Shown here piece by piece: positions 32,453 through 43,281 of a stretch of DNA of 64,000 nt. Numbering within the stretch: the stretch's first letter is position 1; each line of letters opens with the position of its first letter. The stretch is from JAJTGZ01 sp964403525. Its GTDB lineage: Bacteria; Planctomycetota; Phycisphaerae; Phycisphaerales; UBA1924. The stretch spans positions 1 to 64,000 of the forward strand of contig CAYOGE010000013.1 of assembly GCA_964403525.1 (NCBI GenBank), read 5' to 3'. The position numbers and the translations under genes were made by a program. Below the pieces are notes generated by a model. That model did not search any database. It saw only the letters and a program-made list of their open reading frames with translations, and was not told the DNA's origin.

Positions 32453-34789
32453 CTAGGCGGCCTGTTCGGCCTGCCTTTGGCCCGCCCACTTTGCGCAGGC
32501 GCTCAGCAGCGCCGCGCACTCAACCGGTTTCGTCAGGTAATCATCGCACCCCGCGGCGATGCACTTTTCGCGGTCGCCGTGCATCGCGTGCGCCGTCAGC
32601 GCGATGATCGGCAGCTTGCACCCCTTGATCCGCAGCAGGCTGGAAGCCCCGTAGCCGTCCAGCTCGGGCATCTGCATGTCCATCAGGATTACGTCGAACG
32701 GTCGCTGCTGTTCGGCCGGCCGCATGACCGTGTCAACGGCAATGCGACCGTTTTCTGCGAGCGTGACGTTGGCGCCGGCCCGGGTGAGGTACATCCGCAG
32801 CAGCCGTTGATTGTCGGGGCCGTCCTCGGCGAGCAGCACACGAACACCGTCCAGCCGCGTCGCGGGCTGGTCTGGCGCGAGCGGTTTGGGCGCGGCCGAG
32901 CGCCGCGGCTCCATGCTCACACCCTCAACAGCGCCCGTCTCGATCGTCGCGGTAAACGTCGAACCCTTCCCGGGCTGCGAGGCGATCGTGATGTCACCCC
33001 CTAGCGCCCGCGCGAGGTTGAGCGAGATCGTCAGCCCCAGGCCGGTGCCTCCAAACCGGCGCGTTGTCGAAGCGTCGGCCTGGGCGAACGGTTTGAAGAG
33101 CTTCGCCGACTGCTCGGGCGTCAGGCCGATGCCCGAATCGGTTACGTCAAAGCGGAGGTGCGGGCGCGGGCCCGTGACGTACGAAGCGTTGATCGAGACG
33201 GCGCCTTCCTTGGTGAACTTGATCGCGTTGCCGACAAGGTTGATCAGGATCTGCCGCAAGCGAACAGGGTCGGTCTGGACACTCTGCGGGAACGGGCCAG
33301 TGACCGAGTGCTTCAGCGCGAGGTCCTTCTCGTCGGCTCGCACCTGCATGAGGGAGCAGACCTCTTCGATCACCTGGGCGGCGTCGGTCTCGATGCGCTC
33401 GACCGTCAGCTGGCCGGCCTCGATCTTGGAGATATCGAGGATGTCGTTGATGACGGTGAGAAGGTGCGCGCCGTTGCGGCGGATCGTCTGCACCGCGTCG
33501 ATGCGGTCCGACGGTGACTGCGTTGGATCCAGCAGCAAGTCGGCGTACCCGATGATGGCGCCCATCGGCGTACGGATCTCGTGCGACATGTTGCTGAGGA
33601 AATCGCTCTTGGCGGCGTCGGCCCGCTCGGCCGCGGCGACCAGCCCGCGGGCCGACCGCGCTGCCCGCGCTCCAAGCACAGCGAAGGCGACCGCCGCCGC
33701 TACTGAAACAGTTACGGTAAGCCACCACACGGTGACCATCAACCGCTGCGAACCCGCCTCGAGGTTCGCCACCGCCGCTGCGCTGCGCTGAGTGATCGTG
33801 TCCGCCGAGGAAGAGAGTTGACGGGCGAGCGCGTCGGCAGCCGCGGTCATCTCCGAAGCCCGAGCGGCGACCGCTGAGCGGGCGACAACGGCCAAGTAGA
33901 GCCCCCCGTTCCCTGGGACGATCGTCTGGGCTGACTCCTCGACCCGGAAGCCCTGACCGAACACCGCCTCCTCGAGGTGGTCCAGCGCGAGCTCGATCGG
34001 ACCGGTCCCAGCGCCAAGGTCGGCGCTTGTTCGCCGCACCTTCGCCATCACGGGCCGGAACCGGTTGTCGCGGAGGTTGGCGAGTTGATCGGCATCCGTT
34101 ACGCCCGCAAGGGTCAAGACGAGGAGTTGGACCTCTGCGACGTCGTTCCTCAGCACGGTCGCACGCCGTAGACGCTCGGCGGCTTCGAGCAGTTCCTTCG
34201 TCGGCGGCGCGTGACCGGTCGTCGTCTCAGCGCTGAACGATCGCAGCAATCGGATGTGCGCAAGCCGCTGCTGCCCCTCGCTCTTGTCCCCTGCTTCTTT
34301 CAGTTTCTCTGCCGCTTCAACAGCCGTCCGGGTTGCTTCGTTCAACCGCTCACCGGCTTCGCGCCGCGCGGCGTCCCACGCCAGCAGGTCGGTGCGGAAC
34401 CGCGACATCGCGGTAATCTCGTTGCGGAGCTCGTCGACCGCCTCGACCATCGCCATGTCCGGCGCGACCGAAAGGCCGGGGCGCGCGGCGTCACCGAGCC
34501 GAGCCAGCCATGCAGGCTCGGATGAGACGCTTCCACCGCGGAGGATGCGGGCAAAGTCAGTGCGGGCTTCAGCGTTGCTCGATCGAATCTCACGGTCAAT
34601 CGAGCTCGACCACGCCTTCAACGAGCTGAGGGAGTTGTGCCCTTGCGATGCCTGCCACAGAACCACGCCGAACGCAGCCACAACCACCGTCAGTGTGAGG
34701 AAGCCGGTGCCGACAACGCTCCAGACAAGGCGTTGCGCGCGCCATTGGGCGTGGTTCCGCACTGCTTTGGCAGGGGCCGTTGAGTTCAT
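32453..34789 (-). CDS. Hybrid sensor histidine kinase
   Basis: A 778-residue inner-membrane kinase. Membrane segments at about 21-45 and 351-373 enclose a ~300-residue helical periplasmic sensor region. The HisKA motif SDFLSNMSHEIRTPMG places the phosphorylated His at 403; the HATPase boxes are NLVGNAIKFTKEG (518-530), DVTDSGIGL (548-556) and FGGTGLGLTIS (579-589). A C-terminal receiver domain (649 to the end) has Asp704 in ILMDMQMPELDG. There is no HPt domain, so phosphotransfer must go to another protein. The ATG overlaps the stop of the ligand-binding protein gene in an ATGA, indicating a shared sensory function. Confidence 0.9.
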   Translation of the reverse strand: MNSTAPAKAVRNHAQWRAQRLVWSVVGTGFLTLTVVVAAFGVVLWQASQGHNSLSSLKAWSSSIDREIRSSNAEARTDFARILRGGSVSSEPAWLARLGDAARPGLSVAPDMAMVEAVDELRNEITAMSRFRTDLLAWDAARREAGERLNEATRTAVEAAEKLKEAGDKSEGQQRLAHIRLLRSFSAETTTGHAPPTKELLEAAERLRRATVLRNDVAEVQLLVLTLAGVTDADQLANLRDNRFRPVMAKVRRTSADLGAGTGPIELALDHLEEAVFGQGFRVEESAQTIVPGNGGLYLAVVARSAVAARASEMTAAADALARQLSSSADTITQRSAAAVANLEAGSQRLMVTVWWLTVTVSVAAAVAFAVLGARAARSARGLVAAAERADAAKSDFLSNMSHEIRTPMGAIIGYADLLLDPTQSPSDRIDAVQTIRRNGAHLLTVINDILDISKIEAGQLTVERIETDAAQVIEEVCSLMQVRADEKDLALKHSVTGPFPQSVQTDPVRLRQILINLVGNAIKFTKEGAVSINASYVTGPRPHLRFDVTDSGIGLTPEQSAKLFKPFAQADASTTRRFGGTGLGLTISLNLARALGGDITIASQPGKGSTFTATIETGAVEGVSMEPRRSAAPKPLAPDQPATRLDGVRVLLAEDGPDNQRLLRMYLTRAGANVTLAENGRIAVDTVMRPAEQQRPFDVILMDMQMPELDGYGASSLLRIKGCKLPIIALTAHAMHGDREKCIAAGCDDYLTKPVECAALLSACAKWAGQRQAEQAA

Positions 34790-36018
34790 GGGTGCACGGC
34801 CTGCTGCAAGCTTGGACGCAGCTCGCTCCATTGTGCGGGGAGCGCCTTGCCGCCGCGGATGACCGACAGCCAGACTCGATGGCTCGCCTGGTGCTCGGTC
34901 GCCGAGAGCGTGAGCGGTTGTTCCATCCCGATGTCAAACGTCCCGAGCCCTTCAAGTGCGCCGACGATGCCCTCCGCATCCGGCAAGCCCTTGATTGTGC
35001 CGATCGCGCGCAGCAGCATCCTGCCGCCGGCGTACCCCTCCAAGGCCGTGAAATCCAGATTCTGCTCGCCAGCCGGGCGGGTCGCCATCGCCTTGCGGAA
35101 ATCAACGGCAACAGGCGCATCGGACGCGGGATGTGGCACCACCTGCGTGATAAACACGCCCTCACCGTCCGGGCCGGCCGTTTCCGCCAGCGCCGCCGAG
35201 CCGACGAACGAGACGTTCAGGAAGAGGCAGTTGAGCCCCTCGGCGCGGCACTGCTTGATGAACGACGCACAGGGCGCGTAGGCGCCGACCATGATCACCG
35301 CGCGGGGCGGGGTCTCGGCCGTCAGCACGTCCGCCACCGCGTTCTCAACGGCCGTCGTGTTCCGCTCGTAACGGGCGTGAACAATCTTTGTGGTGCTCGC
35401 CAGTCCGTGGCGCCTCATGGCCACCGAGGCGCCCTCGAAACCAGCGTCGCCGTACGCGTCGCGCTGCGTGAAGAGCGCAATCTGCTCGGGTTTGAGGCCC
35501 GCGACGGTCACGAGGTTATCGATCATCGTGCCGGTTTCTTCAACGTAGGACGCGCGGAGGTTGATCACGTACCGGTTGGGCGGCTGCTTCCGCAGCGCTC
35601 CTGCGCCGGTAAACGCAGCGATCAGTGGCACCTTTGCTTCGGTGAGGATCGGCAGCGTCGCCACCGCCGTCGGCGTGCCCACGTTACCGATCATGGCGAC
35701 CACCTTGTGCTTGTCGATGAGTTCGTGAGTATTTGGGACTGCGCGTGCCGGCTCGTAGCCGTCGTCGAGGGCCACAAGCTCGATCGTTCGCCCGTTGATC
35801 CCGCCGGCGCTGTTCTGCTCGTCGATCGCTGCGCGGACGCCGGCCAGCACACCCTTGCCGAGCAGTCCCGATGGCCCGGTCAAGGCGGTCGACATCCCCA
35901 GTCGGATGACGTCCTTGGCGGGAGGCTGTGCGGGCTGAGCAGCGCCGCCCGTGGCGAAGAACGCAGTGGCTCCGAGAACGAGAAAGCGGCCGCGGAAGAG
36001 AGCGAGGTTGCGGTTCAT
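34786..36018 (-). CDS. Periplasmic branched-chain-amino-acid-type substrate-binding protein
   Basis: A 410-residue exported protein of the type I periplasmic binding fold (LivJ/Peripla_BP_6). A signal peptide (residues 1-26, ending GGAAQ) is followed by IRLGMSTALTGPSGLLGKGVLAGVRAAIDEQNSAGGINGR, the family's first signature. Two-lobed domain motifs such as VAMIGNVGTPTAVATLPIL and LFTQRDAYGDAGFEGA follow. No liv-type permease or ATPase gene is nearby; instead the next gene, overlapping by 4 nt, is a hybrid histidine kinase. It is therefore probably a ligand sensor for that kinase rather than a transport component (inference). The start has GGAG upstream. Confidence 0.88.
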   Translation of the reverse strand: MNRNLALFRGRFLVLGATAFFATGGAAQPAQPPAKDVIRLGMSTALTGPSGLLGKGVLAGVRAAIDEQNSAGGINGRTIELVALDDGYEPARAVPNTHELIDKHKVVAMIGNVGTPTAVATLPILTEAKVPLIAAFTGAGALRKQPPNRYVINLRASYVEETGTMIDNLVTVAGLKPEQIALFTQRDAYGDAGFEGASVAMRRHGLASTTKIVHARYERNTTAVENAVADVLTAETPPRAVIMVGAYAPCASFIKQCRAEGLNCLFLNVSFVGSAALAETAGPDGEGVFITQVVPHPASDAPVAVDFRKAMATRPAGEQNLDFTALEGYAGGRMLLRAIGTIKGLPDAEGIVGALEGLGTFDIGMEQPLTLSATEHQASHRVWLSVIRGGKALPAQWSELRPSLQQAVHP

Positions 36019-36220
36019 CAAGGTCTCCAATCTGGATCGCTGCGGCACTTGCGCCGTAGGGCGTCCACGGGGGCGCTACCGAGGGGCAATTGCGTAGTGC
36101 TTCGGCTCCACAGCCGATCGCATGAAGAAGGACTCATCCGATTCGGTCAACGACCGAGCGCGTCCGCCACTGGCTGCGGTGCCGCTGCGCCACGACGAGG
36201 GGTTATTTGGACCACGCGCG

Positions 36221-36919
36221 TTAGCGGTTGAGTGGCGTGACCAGCGTTGTCGCGTGGAAATCGCGCCCTTCAACCCGGTACTTGCGCTCGAAGTTGGTTC
36301 CGACCACCTCTCCCTCGCGGGCAGTGGGGGGTGAAAGGAAGGGGACGCGCGCGTACGGCCCGTTCGGCTTCGTCCAGCGTGCGAAGTGCTCTTCCATCCA
36401 CGCCCAGTAGTCGTTGTGATCGGTCACGATCCGCAGTTCTCCGCCCGGCTTGAGCACGCGCAGGCAGTCCTGCAGGAACCGGTCCTGCACCATCCGCCGG
36501 CGGTTATGGCGGGTCTTCGGCCAGGGGTCAGCAAAGTAGAGGTGCACCACCGTCGTGGCGGCGTCGGGTACGCGCCAATGAATGAACTCTCCCGCGTCGA
36601 TGCAGAGCATCCGCACGTTCGGCAGCTTCGCGCGCCTGATGCGGTCGGCTGCCGAAAGGTAGAAGTCGTGGGCGTACTCGATCCCCAGGAAGTTCGTCCC
36701 CGGCTGGGTCGGCGCCTGCTGCACCAGAAACGTCCCCTTGCCCGAACCGATCTCGATCTCCAGCGGGAGCGTGGGGTCCTTAAACCAGGCGTGGATCGGG
36801 ATGTGCCCCGCAGAAGGTCGCTGCAGGATGTCGTCGGGCAGCGGCGGCACCGCCGCCGCCAGGTCGATGCCGACGCCCGATGGGTCAAGGTCCTTCACGT
36901 TTGACAGGCCAAATGACAT
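36221..36919 (-). CDS. trmB: tRNA (guanine-N7)-methyltransferase
   Basis: A 232-residue SAM-dependent enzyme that methylates G46 of tRNA. LEIEIGSGKGTFLVQQA near residue 53 is the SAM-binding motif I, and YFADPWPKTRHNRRRMVQ near 130 is the TrmB signature. The N-terminal ~40 residues are an extension. The ATG start has a TACCGT box 7 nt upstream and no Shine-Dalgarno site. The 200 nt upstream of the binding-protein gene (36019-36220) hold no gene. Confidence 0.93.
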   Translation of the reverse strand: MSFGLSNVKDLDPSGVGIDLAAAVPPLPDDILQRPSAGHIPIHAWFKDPTLPLEIEIGSGKGTFLVQQAPTQPGTNFLGIEYAHDFYLSAADRIRRAKLPNVRMLCIDAGEFIHWRVPDAATTVVHLYFADPWPKTRHNRRRMVQDRFLQDCLRVLKPGGELRIVTDHNDYWAWMEEHFARWTKPNGPYARVPFLSPPTAREGEVVGTNFERKYRVEGRDFHATTLVTPLNR

Positions 36920-36926
36920 GCACTTA

Positions 36927-36932
36927 ACGGTA
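36927..36932 (-). promoter_or_regulatory. -10-like TACCGT box, leaderless-type start of trmB
   Basis: TACCGT ends 7 nt before the trmB ATG, with no Shine-Dalgarno site. Confidence 0.45.
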
Positions 36933-37033
36933 GAAGGGCGGCGCACGATCGGGGTGCAGAACGTACAGAAAGCGTTATCAGCCGTTGTGGGGCGATCCGC
37001 GGGCGCCGCCGTGCGTATTGAGTAAGTGGATGA

Positions 37034-37053
37034 CCCGGCGCACTTGTGCCGGG
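37034..37053 (+). other. Hairpin in the prkA leader
   Basis: CCCGGCGCAC and GTGCCGGG can pair around a TT loop with one bulged base. A second imperfect stem (37142-37178) lies just before the prkA Shine-Dalgarno site. No T-run follows, so these are not terminators; they may be structured leader elements. The 275-nt region holds no gene. Confidence 0.35.
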
Positions 37054-37195
37054 CTCCGGGAAGGTCGATGAAGTCTGTTGAGTGGGAACGCGCTGCGCAC
37101 CGCCGCCCGATCGCGTCGGTGTTGCCTTGCATGCACAGAGCGTCGCCGCGGAAGCGGGCGAGTGAGCCCCGCCGCGACGCGTGAGGAGTCTTCCC

Positions 37196-39367
<2,172 letters not shown>

Positions 39368-39376
39368 CGCGATACT

Positions 39377-39853
39377 TTACTTCAGCCGTCGGCTCATGAT
39401 CAGGCTGGTGTAGTTTGTGTACGGCCACTGCCAGGTTGTCACGATCCGGTACCCTCGGCGCAAGTAGTAGTCGCGCAGCGCGTGGTCGGGTTCCGCCATG
39501 CTCAGCGCAAGCTCTTCGTTGCCAAGTTCCTTTGCTCGCGCCTCGACGGCGCTCAGCAGCGCCCGCCCAACGCCCCGGCTCTGCAGCGTCGGCTCAACCG
39601 CGAACTGGCTGAACGAGCAGACCCGCGGCTTGTGGAACCAGTCCGGGCCCTCGTCGGGCTCCTGCTCGTTGAGGATGATCACCCCGACAACCCGCCCGCC
39701 GTCGATCGCCACAAAGCTCTCGCCGCTGGAGAGGCGGCGGCGTGTCACATCGTTGTCCTGACGTCCGGCAAGCGGCCGCAGCCCCATCGCGATCTGGCCC
39801 GCGTATGCGCGGTGCAGCAGCGCGGTGATCGGCGGCACCGCGTCGGTCGGCAA
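39377..39853 (-). CDS. GNAT-family N-acetyltransferase
   Basis: A 158-residue acetyl-CoA-dependent acyltransferase. SFSQFAVEPTLQSRGVGRALLSAVEARAKELG is the acetyl-CoA-binding motif A (usual Q/RxxGxG/A), and DYYLRRGYRIV is motif B. Substrate unknown. The TTG start used here is doubtful: the frame stays open upstream and reads LIRRWLPTDA, a more typical GNAT beginning, from a CTG at 39868. It converges on prkA with a 9-nt gap. Confidence 0.82.
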   Translation of the reverse strand: MPTDAVPPITALLHRAYAGQIAMGLRPLAGRQDNDVTRRRLSSGESFVAIDGGRVVGVIILNEQEPDEGPDWFHKPRVCSFSQFAVEPTLQSRGVGRALLSAVEARAKELGNEELALSMAEPDHALRDYYLRRGYRIVTTWQWPYTNYTSLIMSRRLK

Positions 39854-39980
39854 CCACCGCCGGATCAGCGGGGATGTGCCCGCTGGGGTTTCGGGCCCGG
39901 AAAAGGGCGGCCTGCTGTCGGTCTGATCGGGGGGGGGCGTGCTGATGCGAGGGTCTCTTTGCTGGCGGAGGCCGCAACCG

Positions 39981-39986
39981 TAGACT
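39981..39986 (+). promoter_or_regulatory. -10-like TAGACT box, leaderless-type start of the thioesterase gene
   Basis: TAGACT ends 8 nt before the ATG, the longest spacing in the set; no Shine-Dalgarno site. Confidence 0.35.
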
Positions 39987-39994
39987 CACCGCAG

Positions 39995-40525
39995 ATGCCC
40001 GACCCGACCTCGCCGCTGCCGCAGCCACCCCGAGCGCCCGCTTCTAGCGGGGAGATCACGCTCCGCCCCCGTTACTGCGAGTGCGACCCCATGGGCGTCG
40101 CCCACCACGCCAGCTACATCCCCTGGTTTGAGATCGGCCGTACCGAGCTGCTCCGCGATTGTGGCCTCACATACGCAAAGCTCGAGTCGTACGGCGTGCT
40201 CCTGGTGATTGTAAAGCTCGACGTCCGCTACCGACGTGCGATCCGCTACGACGACCTCATCCGCGTTCGCACCACCGTGACAGGGGGCTCGCGCGTCAAG
40301 CTCGAGCACCAGTACGAGATCACCATGATCGAGCCCGCAATCGGGTGGCCCGGGTCCATTGTGCCCGCAGCGCCGCTGGTGATGGCGGTCGCATCCACGA
40401 CGCTCGCGGCGGTTGATCGTGACGGCAGGCCGCAACCGCTCCCCGATTGGCTGGTTGCGGCGCGTCACACGGGCAGCGAAGCATCGTCCCTTACTCCAAG
40501 TTCGCAGTCACCCCTGCACAGGTGA
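39995..40525 (+). CDS. YbgC/FadM-type acyl-CoA thioesterase
   Basis: A 176-residue hot-dog-fold protein. RYCECDPMGVAHHASYIPWFEIGRTELL contains the catalytic Asp/His region of the 4-hydroxybenzoyl-CoA thioesterase family (usual D-x-G-x-V-x-x-x-x-Y). It probably hydrolyses acyl-CoA esters in the cytoplasm. An N-terminal ~20-residue Pro-rich extension and a polar C-terminal tail are unusual. It is divergent from the GNAT gene. Confidence 0.88.
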   Translation: MPDPTSPLPQPPRAPASSGEITLRPRYCECDPMGVAHHASYIPWFEIGRTELLRDCGLTYAKLESYGVLLVIVKLDVRYRRAIRYDDLIRVRTTVTGGSRVKLEHQYEITMIEPAIGWPGSIVPAAPLVMAVASTTLAAVDRDGRPQPLPDWLVAARHTGSEASSLTPSSQSPLHR

Positions 40526-40631
40526 TTCGTGTGCCGTTGCTCGGAGCGAGGAAATCGGTGGCTCGTCGCGCCCGTTACACAGCGGCACGGCGTTTCTGTG
40601 GGACGCCTTGACCGACTAAGGAGACATCAAG

Positions 40632-41150
40632 ATGAACAAGGGAATCGCACGGTTCTTTGCTCCGCTGGCACTGGCCGCAAGCCTTACGGGCGCGTTGTAC
40701 GCCGGTGACGGCACTCCTCCGCCATCCGATCCGCCGCCCGGTCACCCCAGCGTCACGCCCGCGATGATCGTCGGCCGTGCCGTCGCCGAGTTCCGTTCGA
40801 TCGCGGATGCGTCGTGCGCCGCCATGAACTCGGCCGCGACCGAAGGGGCCCAGCGGATCATCGCTCTCCGTCGGCACAATGCGCCCGCGAGCGCCATCGC
40901 CTCCGCACGCGAAGCAGCGATCGGACGGATCAACTCACTCGCCGCCGCTGCCGTTGGCCGCATCGGGCAGGTTCGCACCACAGCGCTCGCCCGGCTGGCG
41001 CACACCGACGGCGCGACCGATGCACACCGCGGCGCGATCAACAGCGCAGCGGAAGCAGCGGTTCACCGCGTCAACGAGTGCCGCGATCACGCGCGGGCGT
41101 TTGTAAACAGCGCCGTTACTCGGCCGCTTGATGCGCCGGGCAACCCCTGA
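40632..41150 (+). CDS. Exported Ala-rich helical protein
   Basis: A 172-residue protein I do not recognise. A signal peptide (MNKGIARFFAPLALAASLTGALYA) is followed by a Pro-rich stretch and then ~110 residues of amphipathic, Ala/Arg-rich helix with two Cys (in DASCAAMN and NECRDH) that could form a disulfide. Repeated AAxxRI(N/G) spacing suggests a helical bundle or coiled coil. The start has AAGGAGACATCAAG upstream, and a terminator follows, so it is a single-gene unit. Confidence 0.7.
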   Translation: MNKGIARFFAPLALAASLTGALYAGDGTPPPSDPPPGHPSVTPAMIVGRAVAEFRSIADASCAAMNSAATEGAQRIIALRRHNAPASAIASAREAAIGRINSLAAAAVGRIGQVRTTALARLAHTDGATDAHRGAINSAAEAAVHRVNECRDHARAFVNSAVTRPLDAPGNP

Positions 41151-41179
41151 ACCGGACCGGACCGCACCATGCCTCAGCC

Positions 41180-41210
41180 AGCCCCGGCCCACCCGCCGGG
41201 GCTCTTTGTT
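41180..41210 (+). terminator. Rho-independent terminator of the Ala-rich exported protein gene
   Basis: A 9-bp stem (AGCCCCGGC against GCCGGGGCT) with a CCACCC loop is followed by CTTTGTT on the plus strand, 30 nt after the stop codon. Confidence 0.8.
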
Positions 41211-41218
41211 ACCGGCCG

Positions 41219-42661
41219 TCAGGCAAGGTGGTCGATCGCCTGGCCGATCGTTGCAACCTGAATCAGTTCGACCTTTGCGCCCGCCGGTGGCCGCAGGTTC
41301 CGGGTCTTTGGAACAACCAGCGTCGTGAACCCCAGGCGCGAAGCCTCGGTGATTCGTGCGTCTAGCTGTGAGACCGGGCGAACCTCGCCCCCGAGGCCGA
41401 CCTCGCCGACCACCGCCGTTCGCCTGGGCGTGGCCCGCTTGTAGTGCGCCCCGGCGATCGCCAGCAGCAGGGCAAGGTCTGCAGCGGGCTCCGCGACCTT
41501 CACACCACCAACGGCCGACGCAAAGATGTCGCGGTCAGATAGGCGCAGGCCGCCGTGCTGCTCCAGCACGGCGATGAGCATCGCCAGCCGGCTTGCGTCA
41601 AGGCCCGAAGACTTGCGCTTGGTCGCCCCGGGGAACCCCGTCGCCGTCAGCGCCTGAATCTCTACAAGCAGCGTGCGTGTTCCTGTCAACACTGGGCAGA
41701 CGACCGTCCCCGGACGCGGTGGCTGGTCCGCGCCCGCGGCGGCGATGAGCGCACCCGCCGGCGCCTCCCGCAGCCCCTCGCCGGTCATCTCGAAGAGCCC
41801 GAGTTCCAGCGTGCTCCCGAACCGGTTCTTTACTGCACGCACAATCCGGTGGGCGTGGTAGCGGTCACCCTCGAAGTAGAGCACGGCGTCAACGAGGTGC
41901 TCCAGCATCCGCGGCCCGGCCAGGACGCCGTCCTTGGTCACGTGGCCGACCATGATCACCGTCGCGCCGGTCGCCTTCGCCATGAACACGAGCTCGGCGG
42001 TGCAGCGGCGCAGCTGGGTGAGCGTGCCGGGGAACGCGTCAAGGTCGGCCTTGTAGATCATCTGGATCGAGTCGATGATCAGCACCGGCGGGGGTGAGCC
42101 CGGGCGATCGCCGAGCACCTTTGATGCCTGGTCGGCGATGCGCGAGAGCGAACTGTCGCTCAGGACGAACAACTCGGCCTCGTCCGCGGCGCCCAGTCTC
42201 CGGGCTCGCAGGCGCACCTGCTCGGCGGACTCTTCACTCGACACGTACAGGACGCGCGTCCCGCGGGCCGCCAGCGACCCGGCGGCTTGGAGCAGCAGCG
42301 TGCTCTTGCCGATGCCGGGGTCGCCCCCGACCAGCACGGCGGAACCGGGCACGAGCCCGCCGCCGAGCACCCGGTCAAACTCGGCGATGCCGGTGACGAT
42401 GCGCCGCGACATCGACGCGCCGCCCGGGTCGATCGTGCTCATCGGCTGGGCCGCGTTCCTCGCCGGCTCGCTGCTCGTATCTCCATCGTGCCCGGCCGCC
42501 CAGCTTGTCGACGCCGCGCTGCGCGGGTCGACCCTCACCTTTGACTCAACACGCTCCGCCTGCAGCGTGTCCCACGCGCCACAGTCTGGGCACTTGCCAA
42601 GCCACCGGGTGTGCACCGACCCGCAGGCGGTGCACGCGAAGACTTCTTTCGTCTTGCTCAC
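41219..42661 (-). CDS. radA: DNA repair protein RadA (Sms)
   Basis: A 480-residue ATPase that drives branch migration in homologous recombination. The N-terminal zinc finger has Cys10, Cys13, Cys24 and Cys27 (CTAC...CPDC). The RecA-like core carries Walker A GGDPGIGKSTLL and the RadA-specific KNRFGS motif; the C-terminal ~150 residues form the Lon-like domain. The GTG start is preceded at 6 nt by TACGCT, located in the 12-nt gap after the upstream unknown gene, so radA may have its own promoter there. Confidence 0.95.
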   Translation of the reverse strand: MSKTKEVFACTACGSVHTRWLGKCPDCGAWDTLQAERVESKVRVDPRSAASTSWAAGHDGDTSSEPARNAAQPMSTIDPGGASMSRRIVTGIAEFDRVLGGGLVPGSAVLVGGDPGIGKSTLLLQAAGSLAARGTRVLYVSSEESAEQVRLRARRLGAADEAELFVLSDSSLSRIADQASKVLGDRPGSPPPVLIIDSIQMIYKADLDAFPGTLTQLRRCTAELVFMAKATGATVIMVGHVTKDGVLAGPRMLEHLVDAVLYFEGDRYHAHRIVRAVKNRFGSTLELGLFEMTGEGLREAPAGALIAAAGADQPPRPGTVVCPVLTGTRTLLVEIQALTATGFPGATKRKSSGLDASRLAMLIAVLEQHGGLRLSDRDIFASAVGGVKVAEPAADLALLLAIAGAHYKRATPRRTAVVGEVGLGGEVRPVSQLDARITEASRLGFTTLVVPKTRNLRPPAGAKVELIQVATIGQAIDHLA

Positions 42662-42667
42662 GCGACA

Positions 42668-42673
42668 AGCGTA
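42668..42673 (-). promoter_or_regulatory. -10-like TACGCT box, leaderless-type start of radA
   Basis: TACGCT ends 6 nt before the radA GTG and fills half of the 12-nt gap after the upstream gene; no Shine-Dalgarno site. Confidence 0.45.
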
Positions 42674-43087
42674 TCAGAACGGCCACCACCCGCCGCCGGC
42701 GTTCGCGCGGGGCTTCTCCTTGTGCGGGGGGTCCCCGCCAACGACCACGTTCGACCAGCCCGACACAGCGGTGCCCTTGCTTACCCACCGCGCCTTGTAG
42801 AAGAGATGCCACGACCCCGCCCCGCCACGCAGCGGGTCGCGTCCGGTGATCGAGGGAACAGAAACAACCACCGGCAGTGAAGTCGAGGGTTTCATCCACG
42901 AAAACGACGCGTAGGCCCGCTCAACAGGCACCCCAGCCGGAACATGCGCCGCCCAGACCTCCAGCACCGAAGCGCCCGCAGGCATCTTGTTCATCTGCCC
43001 CCCCAGCCCGTCCAGCACGCACACCTGGTGGGTGTTTTCATCGATGACAGCAGCGGAGATACGCGGTGCTTCAAGCTGAATATTCAT
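42674..43087 (-). CDS. Hypothetical protein
   Basis: A 137-residue protein without recognised family or signal peptide. The start ATG follows AAGGACGCC. The sequence looks beta-rich (ISAAVIDENTHQVCVLDG, ASVLEVWAAHVPAG, SLPVVVSVPSI, GTAVSGWSNVVVGG), which would fit a small beta-sandwich or barrel, and it ends in aromatic residues (GGGWWPF). A GC-rich hairpin lies in its leader. radA begins 12 nt downstream on the same strand. Confidence 0.6.
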   Translation of the reverse strand: MNIQLEAPRISAAVIDENTHQVCVLDGLGGQMNKMPAGASVLEVWAAHVPAGVPVERAYASFSWMKPSTSLPVVVSVPSITGRDPLRGGAGSWHLFYKARWVSKGTAVSGWSNVVVGGDPPHKEKPRANAGGGWWPF

Positions 43088-43129
43088 GCGAGGCGTCCTT
43101 ACGGGGACCGGTCGGTGCGACCGGGAAAG

Positions 43130-43158
43130 GCCCCGAGCCCCTTTCGGGTGCTCGGGGC
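43130..43158 (-). other. GC-rich hairpin in the leader of the hypothetical gene before radA
   Basis: GCCCCGAGC pairs with GCTCGGGGC; an inner CCC/GGG with a TTTC loop extends the stem. On the minus strand only CCTTTCCC follows, so it is a weak terminator at best and could be an attenuator. It lies about 45 nt before the start codon. The region 43088-43281 has no gene. Confidence 0.4.
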
Positions 43159-43281
43159 GGAAGAAAACCCCCCTTCTCACGCGCCACGGCGGTTATGCGG
43201 CTAGTTTGGCTCCGCCCGCTGATCATGGTGGTTGAATGGGTGAGTGCGATACTCAACCGGCGGAGAAGGGGGGCATGGGTG

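Noticed and set aside
43130..43158. Strong terminator
   Set aside because: No T-run follows on either strand; kept only as a leader hairpin.
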